A stretch of DNA of 64,000 bases, taken from the NCBI RefSeq assembly GCF_005937985.2, contig NZ_CP042172.1, positions 806,001-870,000 of the forward strand, written 5' to 3'. Both the position numbers and the translations under genes were made by a program. Numbering within the stretch: position 1 is the stretch's first letter; each line of letters starts with the position of its first letter. Shown in pieces: positions 17,493-26,796 of this stretch. This DNA is from Arthrobacter sp. KBS0702. Lineage in GTDB: Bacteria > Actinomycetota > Actinomycetes > Actinomycetales > Micrococcaceae. A model generated the notes under the pieces. The model saw nothing but the letters and a program-made list of their open reading frames with translations, was not told the origin of the DNA and made no database searches.

Positions 17493-19106
17493 TCAGCCTC
17501 GCAGCACCCACGCGGCGTTGTTCGGCTGCAGCCAGCCGTCCTCGGCCAGCGGCGCGGCGCTGAGCAGTACCATTCCGGCCGGTAGCTTCACCGGTTCAGA
17601 CCCCATCGCGACGGCGACGAGGACGTTTGCGTTGCGTTCGCAGAGCAGCAGGCCGCCGTCCTCGACCCGCCAGGTGCCGCCGTCGTCCGCGGTGAAGACC
17701 CCGTCGCTCCAAAGTTTCCGGCGCAACGCCAGGGCAGCCCTGGTCAGGTTCAGGACCGAATCGGAGTCTCGATCCTGGAGTTCGACGGCGTGGTGGCCCC
17801 AGCCCGCAGGGACCGGGAGCCACGGCTCGTTTGCGGTTTCGGAGAGCGAGAACCCATGGCCCACCGCCGCGTCCTCAGTCCAGGGCAGCGGGATCCGGGC
17901 GCCGTCGCGGCAGACGCCGCCGCGCGCCCACATGGGGTCCACCCGGGCCTCGAGCGGGACGTCGACCTCGGGCAGTCCGAGCTCCTGGCCCTGGTAGAGG
18001 TACGCCGGGCCGGGCAGCCCCAGCAGCGCCACCAGCGCGGCGCGTGCCCTCAGGGCGCCAAGCTCCCCGCCGCCAAAGCGCGTCGCGGAACGGACGATGT
18101 CGTGGTTCTCCAGCGCCCACGTCGGCGTCGCACCGTGCAATTGGCGCGCCGCCTCGAGCTCGTTCCCGACGGCGGCCCAGGCTTCCGGGTCCCAGCCGAG
18201 CTTGACGAACGCGAAGGCGAAGGCCTGCTGCATCTCGTCGGCCCGGGTGTACCGGGCGGCGCGGGCCGGTTCCAGGTTCACCTCGCCCACCAGCAGGCGG
18301 TGCGGCTCATACTGCTCCGCGAGGGTGCGCCAGCGCCGGTAGACCTCGTGGACTTCCTCCTGGTCGGAGACCTGCGGGTTGGACCGAAGGCCGTCCACCA
18401 CCCCGCCCGCCGACGGCGAATCCGGCAGGCCCTCGGCCTTGAAGAGTGCATGCGCGACGTCGATCCGGAGGCCGTCCACGCCCTTGTCGAACCAGAAGCG
18501 CAGCACGCCGTCGAAGTAATCGCCGACGGCGGGATTGCGCCAGTTCCAGTCCGGCTGCCCGGCGGAGAAGAGGTGCAGGTACCAGTCGAGATCTGTCTCG
18601 GACGACGGATTCGCGCGGCTCCAGGCGCGGCCGCCGAACACGCTCTGCCAGTTGTTCGGGGGAGTGTCACCCCCGGGACCGCGGACGAAGTGGAACATGT
18701 CCCGTTCCGGCGACCCCGGGCCGGCCGCCAAAGCCGCCTGGAACAGCGGGTGCTCCGAGGAGCAGTGGTTGGGGACGACGTCGAGCAGCACCCGCAGGCC
18801 CAGCGAATGCGCCAGTTCAAGCAACGTATCGAACTGTTCCATGGTGCCGAACAGCGGGTCCACGCCGCAGTAGTCGCTCACGTCGTAGCCCTGGTCCACC
18901 TGCGGGGACGGCTGGAACGGGGTCATCCAGATGCCGTCGACGCCGAGCGCGGCGATGTACGTCAGCCGGGCCGCCAGCCCGGCGAGGTCGCCCACGCCGT
19001 CGCCGTCGCCGTCGGCGAACGACCGGGGATAGACCTGGTAGATGACCGCGGACTCCCACCAGGCGGCCGGGGCCGGGGCGGTTTCCTCGACCAAAGAAGG
19101 GCTCAT
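17493..19106 (-). CDS. GH13 alpha-glucosidase (oligo-1,6-glucosidase-like)
   Basis: A 537-residue glycoside hydrolase family 13 enzyme, probably cytoplasmic (no signal peptide). The (beta/alpha)8 motifs are complete: DVVPNH at about 109-114, the nucleophile Asp216 in GLRIDVAH, the acid/base Glu275 in LLVGEVNL, and the transition-state Asp336 in ENHDIVR. Length and the WWESAVIYQVYPRSFADGDGDGVGDL start fit the alpha-glucosidase/oligo-1,6-glucosidase group. It is the last gene of the sugar operon; its ATG overlaps the permease stop by four bases (ATGA). It probably hydrolyses the imported alpha-glucoside (maltose, isomaltose, trehalose or sucrose type), the exact sugar being unknown. Confidence 0.93.
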   Translation of the reverse strand: MSPSLVEETAPAPAAWWESAVIYQVYPRSFADGDGDGVGDLAGLAARLTYIAALGVDGIWMTPFQPSPQVDQGYDVSDYCGVDPLFGTMEQFDTLLELAHSLGLRVLLDVVPNHCSSEHPLFQAALAAGPGSPERDMFHFVRGPGGDTPPNNWQSVFGGRAWSRANPSSETDLDWYLHLFSAGQPDWNWRNPAVGDYFDGVLRFWFDKGVDGLRIDVAHALFKAEGLPDSPSAGGVVDGLRSNPQVSDQEEVHEVYRRWRTLAEQYEPHRLLVGEVNLEPARAARYTRADEMQQAFAFAFVKLGWDPEAWAAVGNELEAARQLHGATPTWALENHDIVRSATRFGGGELGALRARAALVALLGLPGPAYLYQGQELGLPEVDVPLEARVDPMWARGGVCRDGARIPLPWTEDAAVGHGFSLSETANEPWLPVPAGWGHHAVELQDRDSDSVLNLTRAALALRRKLWSDGVFTADDGGTWRVEDGGLLLCERNANVLVAVAMGSEPVKLPAGMVLLSAAPLAEDGWLQPNNAAWVLRG

Positions 19107-20029
19107 TTGCCGGTGCCCGCGGTGAGGCCTTCGACGATCCGGCGCTGGAAGACCAGCACCATGATCACGAGCGGGACGGTGACGATCACGCCGGCGGCCA
19201 TCTGCTCGCCGAACGGCGCCTGGAATTCGGTGGCGCCGGTGAACTTGGAGATCGCCACCGTGGCGGTCTGGATCTTGGGGTCGTTGATCATGGACAGCGC
19301 GATGATGAATTCGTTCCAGCTGTGGATGAAGGTCAGGATCGCGGTGGTGAACACGCCCGGCGCGGCGAGCGGGAGCAGCACGCGGCGGAACGCCTGCCAC
19401 TTGGTGCAGCCGTCGATCATCGCGGCTTCCTCGAGGTCGAACGGCAGGGCCTTCATGAAGGTGGTGAGGTTCCAGACCGCCAGCGGGATCGCGAAGGACA
19501 GGCTGGGCACGATCATGGCCTGGTAGGTGTTGATCCAGCCGATGTCCGTGAAGAGGCGCAGCAGCGGCACCACCACGGAGATGCCCGGGAACATCGACGT
19601 CGCGATGATGACACCCAGGATCAGCGACTTGAAACGGAAGTTCAGCCGGGAGATGGCGTAGGCGGCGAACACACCCAGGAGTAGGGCAAACGCGGTGGTG
19701 GTGCCGGCAACGATCAGCGAGTTCAGCAGGGCCTGACCGAACATCGTGGAGCCGTCGAAGACCTTGGTGTAGTTCTCCAGCGAGAACGGGGCCGGCAGCA
19801 GCGAGTTGTCGAAGATGTCCGCGGTGCGGCGCAGGCTGGAGACCAGCATCCAGTAGAACGGCGCCAGGCAGTACGCGAAGATCAGCGCCAGGCCGGCGTA
19901 GACGCTGTACGAGCGCCAGGTGCGCTTGGGCTTCTGGGTGCCGGGGCGGACGACGGCGGTGCGTGCGTCGGGCGCGCCGGAACCGGCGCCGGAATCGGCG
20001 GCGGCGTTGCGGAGGTCTGAGATGGTCAT
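19103..20029 (-). CDS. carbohydrate ABC transporter permease (MalG-like)
   Basis: A 308-residue inner-membrane permease with six predicted helices after a hydrophilic N-terminus. The ATPase-contact EAA motif is visible as LEEAAMIDGCTKWQAFRRVLLPL near residue 200, as in MalG-type (CUT1) subunits. It works with the MalF-like protein upstream and the binding protein. The ATG at 20029 overlaps the upstream permease stop (ATGA), and its own stop overlaps the glucosidase ATG in the same way, so the three genes are translationally coupled. Confidence 0.93.
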   Translation of the reverse strand: MTISDLRNAAADSGAGSGAPDARTAVVRPGTQKPKRTWRSYSVYAGLALIFAYCLAPFYWMLVSSLRRTADIFDNSLLPAPFSLENYTKVFDGSTMFGQALLNSLIVAGTTTAFALLLGVFAAYAISRLNFRFKSLILGVIIATSMFPGISVVVPLLRLFTDIGWINTYQAMIVPSLSFAIPLAVWNLTTFMKALPFDLEEAAMIDGCTKWQAFRRVLLPLAAPGVFTTAILTFIHSWNEFIIALSMINDPKIQTATVAISKFTGATEFQAPFGEQMAAGVIVTVPLVIMVLVFQRRIVEGLTAGTGK

Positions 20030-21072
20030 CGGGTGGCCTCGGCCTTCTTCTGTTCGGAGTTGGCCAGGTGGCGGGACTTCTTGGTGATCAGCTTCAGTTC
20101 CTTGGCGCCGGTGACGTCGGCGCCGAGCACCTTCACAAAGACGATCGCGACGACGGCGACGTAGAGGAAGAGCATCACGGCGAACGCGGAGGCCGAGCCG
20201 TAGCGGAGCTGGTTGGATTCGTCCCAGGCGAGCATGGAGAGGGTCTCCACCGACTCCTTGCCCGGGCCGATCAGGACGAAGGGCAGGTCGAACATCCGCA
20301 GCGCGTCGAGCATGCGGAACAGCACTGCCACCACCAGGGTGGGCTTGACCAGCGGCAGGGTGATGGAGCCGAGCTGGCGCCACCAGCCGGCGCCGTCGAT
20401 CCTGGCCGCTTCGTAGACTTCGCCGGGGATGACCTGCATGCCGGCGAGGACCAGCAGGCCGATGAAAGGGGCGGTCTTCCAGACCTCGGCGATGATGACG
20501 GCCACCTTGGAGGCGTCCCCTTCGGCGGTCCAGAGGATTTCGCTGCCCAGCAGGGTGTTGGCAATGCCGTCGGACTGGAAGATCCAGCGCCAGAGCAGGC
20601 CGGAGACGGCGGTGGGGACGGCCCACGGGACCAGGATGCTGGCGCGCAGAAAGGACCGGCCGCGGAAGGCGCGGTTCATGGCGAGGGCCAGGCAGAGGCC
20701 CAGGACGGTTTCGAGGAACACCGTGGTGAGCGTGAAGAAGGTGGTGTTGGCGAAGGCGTTGAGGAAGCGCCGGCCGGATTCGCCGGCGAAGAGGTCGGCG
20801 TAGTTGGCCAGGCCCACGAAGGAGTCGACGTCGGAGACGAAGCCGTCCGCGTCCAGGCCGGTTTCGGCGCGGAACAGGGACTGGTGCACCGCGGAGAGTA
20901 GCGGGTACGCAATCACCAGGGCCAGCACCAGGAGGGTGGGGGAGAGCAGCATCGCGGCCATCCGGCCTTCGCCGGCAGTGCGTTTTCCGCGTTTGCGGGG
21001 CCCGGTTGCGCGGGGCCCGTTCGCGTCCGGCGCGGGTTGCAGGCCGGCGGGGGCGGTCGTCGTCGTCGTCAT
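20026..21072 (-). CDS. carbohydrate ABC transporter permease (MalF-like)
   Basis: A 348-residue CUT1 permease. The N-terminal 40 residues are polar and rich in Thr/Pro/Arg, then the first helix (MLLSPTLLVLALVIAYPLL) and five more helices follow. The EAA loop is VYEAARIDGAGWWRQLGSITLPL. It pairs with the MalG-like subunit; no ATPase gene is in the cluster, so a shared MsiK-type ATPase encoded elsewhere is expected, as usual in Actinobacteria. It is separated from the binding-protein gene by 84 bases containing a perfect 15-bp hairpin. Confidence 0.93.
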   Translation of the reverse strand: MTTTTTAPAGLQPAPDANGPRATGPRKRGKRTAGEGRMAAMLLSPTLLVLALVIAYPLLSAVHQSLFRAETGLDADGFVSDVDSFVGLANYADLFAGESGRRFLNAFANTTFFTLTTVFLETVLGLCLALAMNRAFRGRSFLRASILVPWAVPTAVSGLLWRWIFQSDGIANTLLGSEILWTAEGDASKVAVIIAEVWKTAPFIGLLVLAGMQVIPGEVYEAARIDGAGWWRQLGSITLPLVKPTLVVAVLFRMLDALRMFDLPFVLIGPGKESVETLSMLAWDESNQLRYGSASAFAVMLFLYVAVVAIVFVKVLGADVTGAKELKLITKKSRHLANSEQKKAEATR

Positions 21073-21111
21073 GCCCGGTACCTCACTGGAGTGGAAAGCG
21101 GTGGAGAGAAT

Positions 21112-21146
21112 GCCTGGCCGGCCGGCGGGATGCCGGCCGGCCAGGC
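21112..21146. terminator. intra-operon hairpin between binding-protein and permease genes
   Basis: GCCTGGCCGGCCGGC (21112-21126) and its exact complement (21132-21146) enclose the loop GGGAT: a perfect, all-GC-rich 15-bp stem ten bases after the stop codon of the binding-protein gene. There is no T-run, so it is more likely an RNA-stability element or partial terminator that keeps binding-protein mRNA in excess over permease mRNA, as known for several sugar operons. Confidence 0.7.
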
Positions 21147-21156
21147 GTGTGGGTGC

Positions 21157-22479
21157 TTACTTGCTGGCGAGCTCGGTGAGCTTGGCCTGCATGTCGTTCA
21201 GGGCGGTGTCCGTGTCCTTCTTACCGGTGATCGCGGCGTATGCCTCTTCCTGGATCGCCTTGGTGGTGGCGCCGTACTGGACCACCTTGGGGCGCGGCTG
21301 GGCGTTGTTTAGTGACTTCAGCAGGGTGGGGAAGAACGGGCGCTTGGCGACGACGGCGGGATCCTCGAAGAGGGCGCCGTAGACGGGGGCGCGGGAGGAC
21401 AGGGCGAGGCGCTTCTGGGCCTGCTCCTGGCTGGTGAAGAACTTGACGAATTCCAGCGCGGTGGCCTTGTTCGGGGTGAACGGGGAGATGGCCAGGCTGC
21501 GGCCGCCGAGGGTGGAGACGCCGGGGCCGTCGGTGCCCGGGATGGAGGTGATGTCGAACTTGCCGTTGACCTTGCTGGAGCCGTCAGTGGCGATCAGGGA
21601 AGCGTAGACGAAGGGCCAGTTGCGCAGGAAGACGACCTTGCCGTCCTGGAACGCGCGGCGCCCCTGCTCCTCGAGGTAGGTGATGGCGTCGGAGGGGAAC
21701 ATGCCGTCCTTGAAGCCGTTCACCAGCAGGTTCAGGCCCTTCTTGGCCTCGGCGGTGTTGACGGTGGGCTTGCCGTCGGCGTCGACGATGTGACCGCCGG
21801 CGGAGGCAACGGCTTCGGAGAAGTTGACCGTGAGGGCCTCGTTCTTGTCGAACTGGCCAGCGTAGCAGGACATGCCCGCGGCTTCCGGGAGGGCCAGGAT
21901 GGCCTTGCAAGCGGTCTTCATCTCGTCCCAGGTCTTGGGCGCGGCGGCGATGCCGGCGGCCTTGAGCAGGTCCGAGCGGAAGTAGAGCAGCGCGCCGTCG
22001 GTGTAGTACGGAGCGCCGACCAGGGAGTCGCGGTAGGTGGCGGCGTTGACCGTGGCCGGGATCATCTTGTCCGTGGGGACGGCGTCTGCGGGCAGCGGCA
22101 TGATCCACTTGTTGGCAGCGAACTCGGAGGTCCAGACGACGTCGAGGTTCAGCACGCTGAAGGTGTCCGACTTGATCTGGGCGTTCTGGATGAGCTGCTG
22201 GCGCTGGGCGTCCGCGGAGTCCGGCAGTTCGATGAATGTGACCTTCTGGTCCGGGTGCGCGGCGTTCCATTCCTCGATGCTCTTGTTCGCGGCGCCTGAG
22301 GCGTCGCGGTTGGAGACGTAGTTGATGGGGCCCTTGCCCTCGAAGGACGCGGCGGTGGCCTTCGGGGCGCTCTTCGCTTCCGTGGTGCCTCCGCCGCAGC
22401 CGGTGAGGGCGACGGCGGCGACGGTCAGGGATGCGGTGGTGGCCAGAAGAGTCTGCCAGGTGCGGCGGCGCTGCCTCAT
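21157..22479 (-). CDS. sugar ABC transporter substrate-binding lipoprotein
   Basis: A 440-residue family 1 extracellular solute-binding protein. The signal peptide MRQRRRTWQTLLATTASLTV ends at the lipobox LTGC, so the mature protein is lipid-anchored outside the membrane. The mature part has the MalE/GacH-type layout (LNLDVVWTSEFAANKWIMPL, PYYTDGALLYFRSDLL, GGRSLAISPFTPNKATALEFVKFFTS). AAGGAGCAACAC precedes the ATG. It is the first structural gene of the operon, 124 bases downstream of lacI-type regulator gene. It delivers the sugar to the MalF/MalG-like permeases; the ligand is presumed to be an alpha-glucoside because of the GH13 gene. Confidence 0.93.
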   Translation of the reverse strand: MRQRRRTWQTLLATTASLTVAAVALTGCGGGTTEAKSAPKATAASFEGKGPINYVSNRDASGAANKSIEEWNAAHPDQKVTFIELPDSADAQRQQLIQNAQIKSDTFSVLNLDVVWTSEFAANKWIMPLPADAVPTDKMIPATVNAATYRDSLVGAPYYTDGALLYFRSDLLKAAGIAAAPKTWDEMKTACKAILALPEAAGMSCYAGQFDKNEALTVNFSEAVASAGGHIVDADGKPTVNTAEAKKGLNLLVNGFKDGMFPSDAITYLEEQGRRAFQDGKVVFLRNWPFVYASLIATDGSSKVNGKFDITSIPGTDGPGVSTLGGRSLAISPFTPNKATALEFVKFFTSQEQAQKRLALSSRAPVYGALFEDPAVVAKRPFFPTLLKSLNNAQPRPKVVQYGATTKAIQEEAYAAITGKKDTDTALNDMQAKLTELASK

Positions 22480-22603
22480 GTGTTGCTCCTTGTTATCTGA
22501 TTTATGCGGGTTGTTTGGTGCATGCGGAACTGCGGCGGCCGGTGTTTTCGGCGCGGGGGTTGCGATCCTGCGCCGGCCGCCGTGGGTGGTGGTTTGTGCG
22601 GGT

Positions 22604-23623
22604 CTAGCCGGTGGGTGGCTGGCTGGGCGGTGTTGGGTTGGCCGGTGTTGGGCTGGGCGGGGCGGTGGAGCCGCGCTCGATCAGCCGGTGCGGCATGATC
22701 TTCGGTCCCAGGTCCCGGGAGCGGAGGAGCTTTTTCACGGCCATCCGTCCCATTTCCTCCAGCGGCTGCGCCATGGTGCTCAGCGGCGGGTTCACGTGCC
22801 GGGAGGTGGAGGTGTTGTCGAAGCCCAGGACGGAGACGTCCTCCGGCACGCGGAGTCCGCGCCGCTGCAGTTCATTGACGACGGCGGCGCCCATCTCGTC
22901 GCTCATCGCGAAGATGGCGGTGAGGCGAGGGTCCTGCTGCAGGAGTTCGTCGACGCCGGCGGCGCCGCTTTCGTAGAAGAAGCTGCCGGTGGCGGTCACT
23001 GGAGGGCAACCGGCTTCGGTCATGGCGCGGAGGTAGCCCCGTTTGCGGGGCTGGGCGACGTAGATCGACGCCGGATCACCGGTCAGCAAGCCGATCCGCC
23101 GGTGGCCGAGCCGCAGCAGGTGACGGGTCGCGTCGTAGGCTGCCTGCTCGTCGTCGATTGCCACACTGGGCGAGCCGGACTTGTCGCTGATGGCGACGGA
23201 GATGATCGGGACGTTGGGGCCGAGCAGTTGCCGCGTCTCCGGCGTGATCACCGCGGAGATGAGGATGACGCCGGCGGCCCGGTAGGTGCGCAGCGTGCGG
23301 AGGTAGCCGGCGATGTAGGCGGACTTGGCGCCGGTGCGGCCGAGCATCACGGCGTAGCCGCGTTCCTGGGCTTCCTCCTCGACGCCTTGCATGACCTGCG
23401 AGGCGAGGGCGTCGGAAACCATGGGGGCGAGGAGCCCGATCACGGAGGTCTGCCGGGTTTTCAGGCCCCGGGCGAGGTGGTCCGTTTCATAGGAGAGGCT
23501 CTTGACCGCTGTTTCGACGCGTTCCCGAGTCTCGTCGGAGTAGCCGACCAGACCGTTGACAACCCGGGAGACGGTGGCCGGGGAGACGCCGGCGTGTCTG
23601 GCGACATCGCGGATGGTGACCAC
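22604..23623 (-). CDS. LacI family transcriptional regulator of the sugar operon
   Basis: A 339-residue LacI/GalR regulator. The N-terminal helix-turn-helix is VTIRDVARHAGVSPATVSRVVNG, followed by the hinge region LSYETDHLARGLKTRQTSVIGLL, then a periplasmic-binding-protein-like effector domain (VAIDDEQAAYDATRHLLRLGHRRIGLL...). The GTG at 23623 has GGGAGGAGGAACA directly upstream, which fixes the start; the open frame upstream is longer. The C-terminus is a Pro/Thr-rich tail. It lies first in the operon and probably represses it, released by the imported sugar or a derivative. LacI-type sites are at 23686-23766. Confidence 0.93.
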   Translation of the reverse strand: MVTIRDVARHAGVSPATVSRVVNGLVGYSDETRERVETAVKSLSYETDHLARGLKTRQTSVIGLLAPMVSDALASQVMQGVEEEAQERGYAVMLGRTGAKSAYIAGYLRTLRTYRAAGVILISAVITPETRQLLGPNVPIISVAISDKSGSPSVAIDDEQAAYDATRHLLRLGHRRIGLLTGDPASIYVAQPRKRGYLRAMTEAGCPPVTATGSFFYESGAAGVDELLQQDPRLTAIFAMSDEMGAAVVNELQRRGLRVPEDVSVLGFDNTSTSRHVNPPLSTMAQPLEEMGRMAVKKLLRSRDLGPKIMPHRLIERGSTAPPSPTPANPTPPSQPPTG

Positions 23624-23685
23624 TGTTCCTCCTCCCTGAGACTGCCTGTGGGTGCTGCGTGATCCCGCTGTGGGCCGGATCACGC

Positions 23686-23766
23686 AAACGGTTTACGTAA
23701 ACGGTTTCGTTGTGTGCAGGATCAACAGTAAGGGGTCGTTTGCGGATCGCGTTGCGTTTCGTAAAC
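23686..23766. promoter_or_regulatory. LacI-type operators upstream of the regulator gene
   Basis: Two direct copies of AAACGGTTT (23686-23694 and 23699-23707) overlap the perfect palindrome GTTTACGTAAAC (23691-23702), which has the central CG typical of LacI-family sites. A second near-palindrome CGTTTCGTAAACG lies at 23754-23766. They are 63 to 143 bases upstream of the regulator start codon, consistent with autoregulation and control of the whole sugar operon. Confidence 0.65.
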
Positions 23767-23908
23767 GGGGATCAGGCAAAGTTGTGTCGAGGAGTTGCAG
23801 AGACCACGCGACATTACAATTGGACGTTCGTGGCTGTCAGCTGAAGATCCCGCATGAGTTGCTGAGTCTCAGGGCATTCGGGCCGTTCCCAAAACATGCG
23901 GGCGTGGA

Positions 23909-26695
23909 TCAGCTTGCTTGTCCTGGACGGCTCGTTTTCTTCGTCCGGCACAACGCCACCAAATCGCATTTGTCGCAGGCAGTTGTCCATGTCTGATACT
24001 TGGCCAGGTTGTTCTCGCGCAGCGACGCGCCAGCCTTCTTGATGCGTCCGCGCACTTCGTCCAGGAGTTCATCGCGGATCTCTTCGCGGACGTTCTTGCC
24101 CTTTTCATCGAGGTTGAGGACTTCGACTAGGTCGGCATTCTCACCGGTCAGCTCCGCGTATCCGACGGCGTAGACATGGAGCTGGTCGCGGGTTATCTCC
24201 TCTTCCTGCGCGCGCTCCGTTGACTTGAAGTCGACGATGGAGACTTCGTCCGTTTCGAGTCGTTTGACCAAGTCGATGCGCCCGTCGACAGTTATCCCCG
24301 GGGCGATGTGGACTTGGATCTGCTTCTCGGAGTGGATAGTCCGGGCCAAGTCTTTGCCGTGCAGGTCGAGGTAGCGGCCGAGTGACTCTTTGGCTGCCTC
24401 CTCCAGAGCCTCGCGAAGCGCCGGGTAAGCATACGGCGTGTGCAGATGCCGCTGGACCAGCCGGTGGACATCATCGTGAGTAGCTATAGAGCCGCCGAGC
24501 GCGCGTTTGTGCATTTCCGCTAGCGCGTCATGAAGTCCTTTGCCATAGCCCAACGCCTCATGGATCGGGGCGTTGAACCCGTACATGAACCGGAGCTTGA
24601 ACTGGTAGGGGCACTCGAACAGATACTTGAGCTCCGAGAACGACAGCGCGACCTGCGGTGTCTCTATCTTCGGATGCGGGTCGAGCCTGGGCAGCGTCTC
24701 GGGCAGTCCATTGTCACTGGTCGACACGAAAGAGACGGACGTGACTTCCTGTATGAACTCCGATGGGTTCTTGTACATAGAGCTCGGACCGGGTGAATAG
24801 CTCATATAGAGGTATTTTTGGGCTCTGGTCACGGCAACATAGAAGAGCCGGCGCTCGTCTTCCTTAGTGCCCTTGTATCGCTCCGCCCCGTCGATTGCTG
24901 ACTCAGGGATGACGTGAAATACGTTCAGACCGCCGTGGCGCTTGCTCGGAAACCTGTTTCGACGGAGGCACGGCACGAATACAGCAGGCCATTGCATACC
25001 CTTTGCACGGTGCACCGTCGATATTGTCACCGCGTCAGGAGCTGCGTAACCGACGTCGGCGTCCGCGTCGTCGTAATACCCGGGCGCCTGGTTCCCTAGC
25101 CAGTCAACGAACTGCCGGTATTTCTGGTCAGGTGAAGAGGAGAAATGGATGGTCTCGAAGTCGGAGATCACCTGGCTGAACTTGCCCAGCTGATAGAAAG
25201 CAAGTTCGCCTCTAACTTTGTCGCCGGGAATCGTATCCTCACGGATGCAGAGGGCCTCGAGAGCATCGAGATAGATACGTTGTATGTTGTAGACGCCCCA
25301 ACGCACGCCGCGGGAGAAGTCGCTGGCCGCGTCCAGCACGGTGACCAAAGGGCCAAGTGAGGTGCCATCGGGCGCAACTCGTCCAGCTTTCCAAGTCGCC
25401 TCGAGGACTTCCCGGGAAATGTCCCCAACGATGTACTGAAACATTGCCACGACGGCCTTGATTTCCGGCGCATCGAAGAGCCGGGTCAATCCTTTGACAA
25501 CGTACGGAATTCCGCGGCGGTCCAACTCCCTGACGAGGGGCCCCCCATCTGCGGACACTGAACGCAGCAGCACTGCCGCGTCCGACCAGGACAACCCGCG
25601 TGGCTGTGTGCCAGGTGCATCGGTGAAAGCTACGCCTCGCAAGGCCTGGATCCGGTCGCAGATCCAGCTGGCCTCAACCTCCGGCGAAGCGAAGTTTTGA
25701 GCGAGAATATCGCCGCGGTCCCACTCCTGATGGGAGGCGTACTGCATCTTCTTCGCCAGTCGGTGCTCCGGTGGGATCGACTCGGCCACAGCCTGTCCAA
25801 CGGCAACGATGCCATTGGACGAACGAAAGTTGTCGGCGAGCGTGACCTGATAGACATTTTCGTGACGCTCAGCGAACGTGATGATGTTAGACACTGCTGA
25901 GCCGCGCCATTGGTAAATCGTCTGGTCATCGTCTCCGACGACACACAAATTGGCTCCGTGTTGCGTCAACGCTCGTACTAGGCGTTCCTGCAGCGGATTC
26001 ACATCCTGGTACTCGTCTACGACCACGTACTGGACGTCGTTGCGGATATGGTGGTTAAGCCCGGATTCCTGAGCAGTTGAGTCAGATTCGAGGAGTTCGA
26101 CGGCAAGTTCGAGCATCGTCGCGTAGTCGAAATAGGCGTTCCTGGCAAGCAGCATTTTGTACGACTCCTGGGCCCGGAGCACTCTGGGATCGACCTGCGA
26201 GAGGTCCACGTTATCCTCAGCCAAGACCGACAGAATCTGTGAGTACAGTCGCGAGTGAACATAGCGCCGAAGATGCGGGACAGCGGTCAACATTGTGGGC
26301 GTTTCGGTAAGGCCAGAGCGTTTGCTATTCCGATCAATGTGCAGCCGCTGGGTGACTTCCGACAGCACTGAGAACTTAAACGTTTCCGGCACGTAGGTCT
26401 GCAATAGGTTCAGGCAGTAGGCGTGCATGGTGCCGATGAACATCTCCGCGAGCCCCGTGATGTTGCCGTCTTGCTTGGCCACGATGCCCAGCACTCGCTC
26501 CTTTAGCTCCGCCGCGGCCTTCTCAGTGAACGTGAAAGCGACGATATTCGCCGGCGCTACGCCAGGCTGGGAGAGTATGTCAGCGATGCGCTGAGAGATC
26601 ACCTGCGTCTTGCCCGAACCAGCGCAGGCAATGATTTGCAGATTCCGATCGAGGCAGCCGATTGCTTCGTGCTGCGCGGATGTGTAGTTCGTCAT
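23909..26695 (-). CDS. UvrD/Rep-type helicase fused to a Fe-S PD-(D/E)XK nuclease
   Basis: A 928-residue helicase-nuclease. The SF1A core has Walker A ACAGSGKTQ (about 23-31), motif Ia TFTEKAA, motif II DEYQD (227-231), motif III GDDDQTIYQWRGS, the TVHRAKGMQW segment and motif VI FYVAVTRAQKYLY. The C-terminal part is an AddB/Cas4-like nuclease: Asp808 in VDGRID, Asp822-Phe-Lys824 in IVDFKS, and four cysteines (695, 907, 910, 916) in the CPYQF...CxxCxxxxxC arrangement of 4Fe-4S nucleases. GGAAGCTC precedes the ATG. It starts 101 bases after the stop of the giant GHKL/DUF3883 gene, same strand, so the two probably form one defence operon. Confidence 0.9.
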   Translation of the reverse strand: MTNYTSAQHEAIGCLDRNLQIIACAGSGKTQVISQRIADILSQPGVAPANIVAFTFTEKAAAELKERVLGIVAKQDGNITGLAEMFIGTMHAYCLNLLQTYVPETFKFSVLSEVTQRLHIDRNSKRSGLTETPTMLTAVPHLRRYVHSRLYSQILSVLAEDNVDLSQVDPRVLRAQESYKMLLARNAYFDYATMLELAVELLESDSTAQESGLNHHIRNDVQYVVVDEYQDVNPLQERLVRALTQHGANLCVVGDDDQTIYQWRGSAVSNIITFAERHENVYQVTLADNFRSSNGIVAVGQAVAESIPPEHRLAKKMQYASHQEWDRGDILAQNFASPEVEASWICDRIQALRGVAFTDAPGTQPRGLSWSDAAVLLRSVSADGGPLVRELDRRGIPYVVKGLTRLFDAPEIKAVVAMFQYIVGDISREVLEATWKAGRVAPDGTSLGPLVTVLDAASDFSRGVRWGVYNIQRIYLDALEALCIREDTIPGDKVRGELAFYQLGKFSQVISDFETIHFSSSPDQKYRQFVDWLGNQAPGYYDDADADVGYAAPDAVTISTVHRAKGMQWPAVFVPCLRRNRFPSKRHGGLNVFHVIPESAIDGAERYKGTKEDERRLFYVAVTRAQKYLYMSYSPGPSSMYKNPSEFIQEVTSVSFVSTSDNGLPETLPRLDPHPKIETPQVALSFSELKYLFECPYQFKLRFMYGFNAPIHEALGYGKGLHDALAEMHKRALGGSIATHDDVHRLVQRHLHTPYAYPALREALEEAAKESLGRYLDLHGKDLARTIHSEKQIQVHIAPGITVDGRIDLVKRLETDEVSIVDFKSTERAQEEEITRDQLHVYAVGYAELTGENADLVEVLNLDEKGKNVREEIRDELLDEVRGRIKKAGASLRENNLAKYQTWTTACDKCDLVALCRTKKTSRPGQAS

Positions 26696-26796
26696 GAGCT
26701 TCCATTCCCCGTCGGTCCACGACGGAACCTTCGTTGCCCCTCAGCATCGGTGTCGTCGGCCCTGACGGGGCGCTCCATGGCAGGAGGGACACTGCG

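Noticed and set aside
17790..19526. A long open frame antisense to the GH13 glucosidase and permease genes
   Set aside because: The minus-strand genes have full catalytic motifs and ATGA couplings; this is a compositional shadow.
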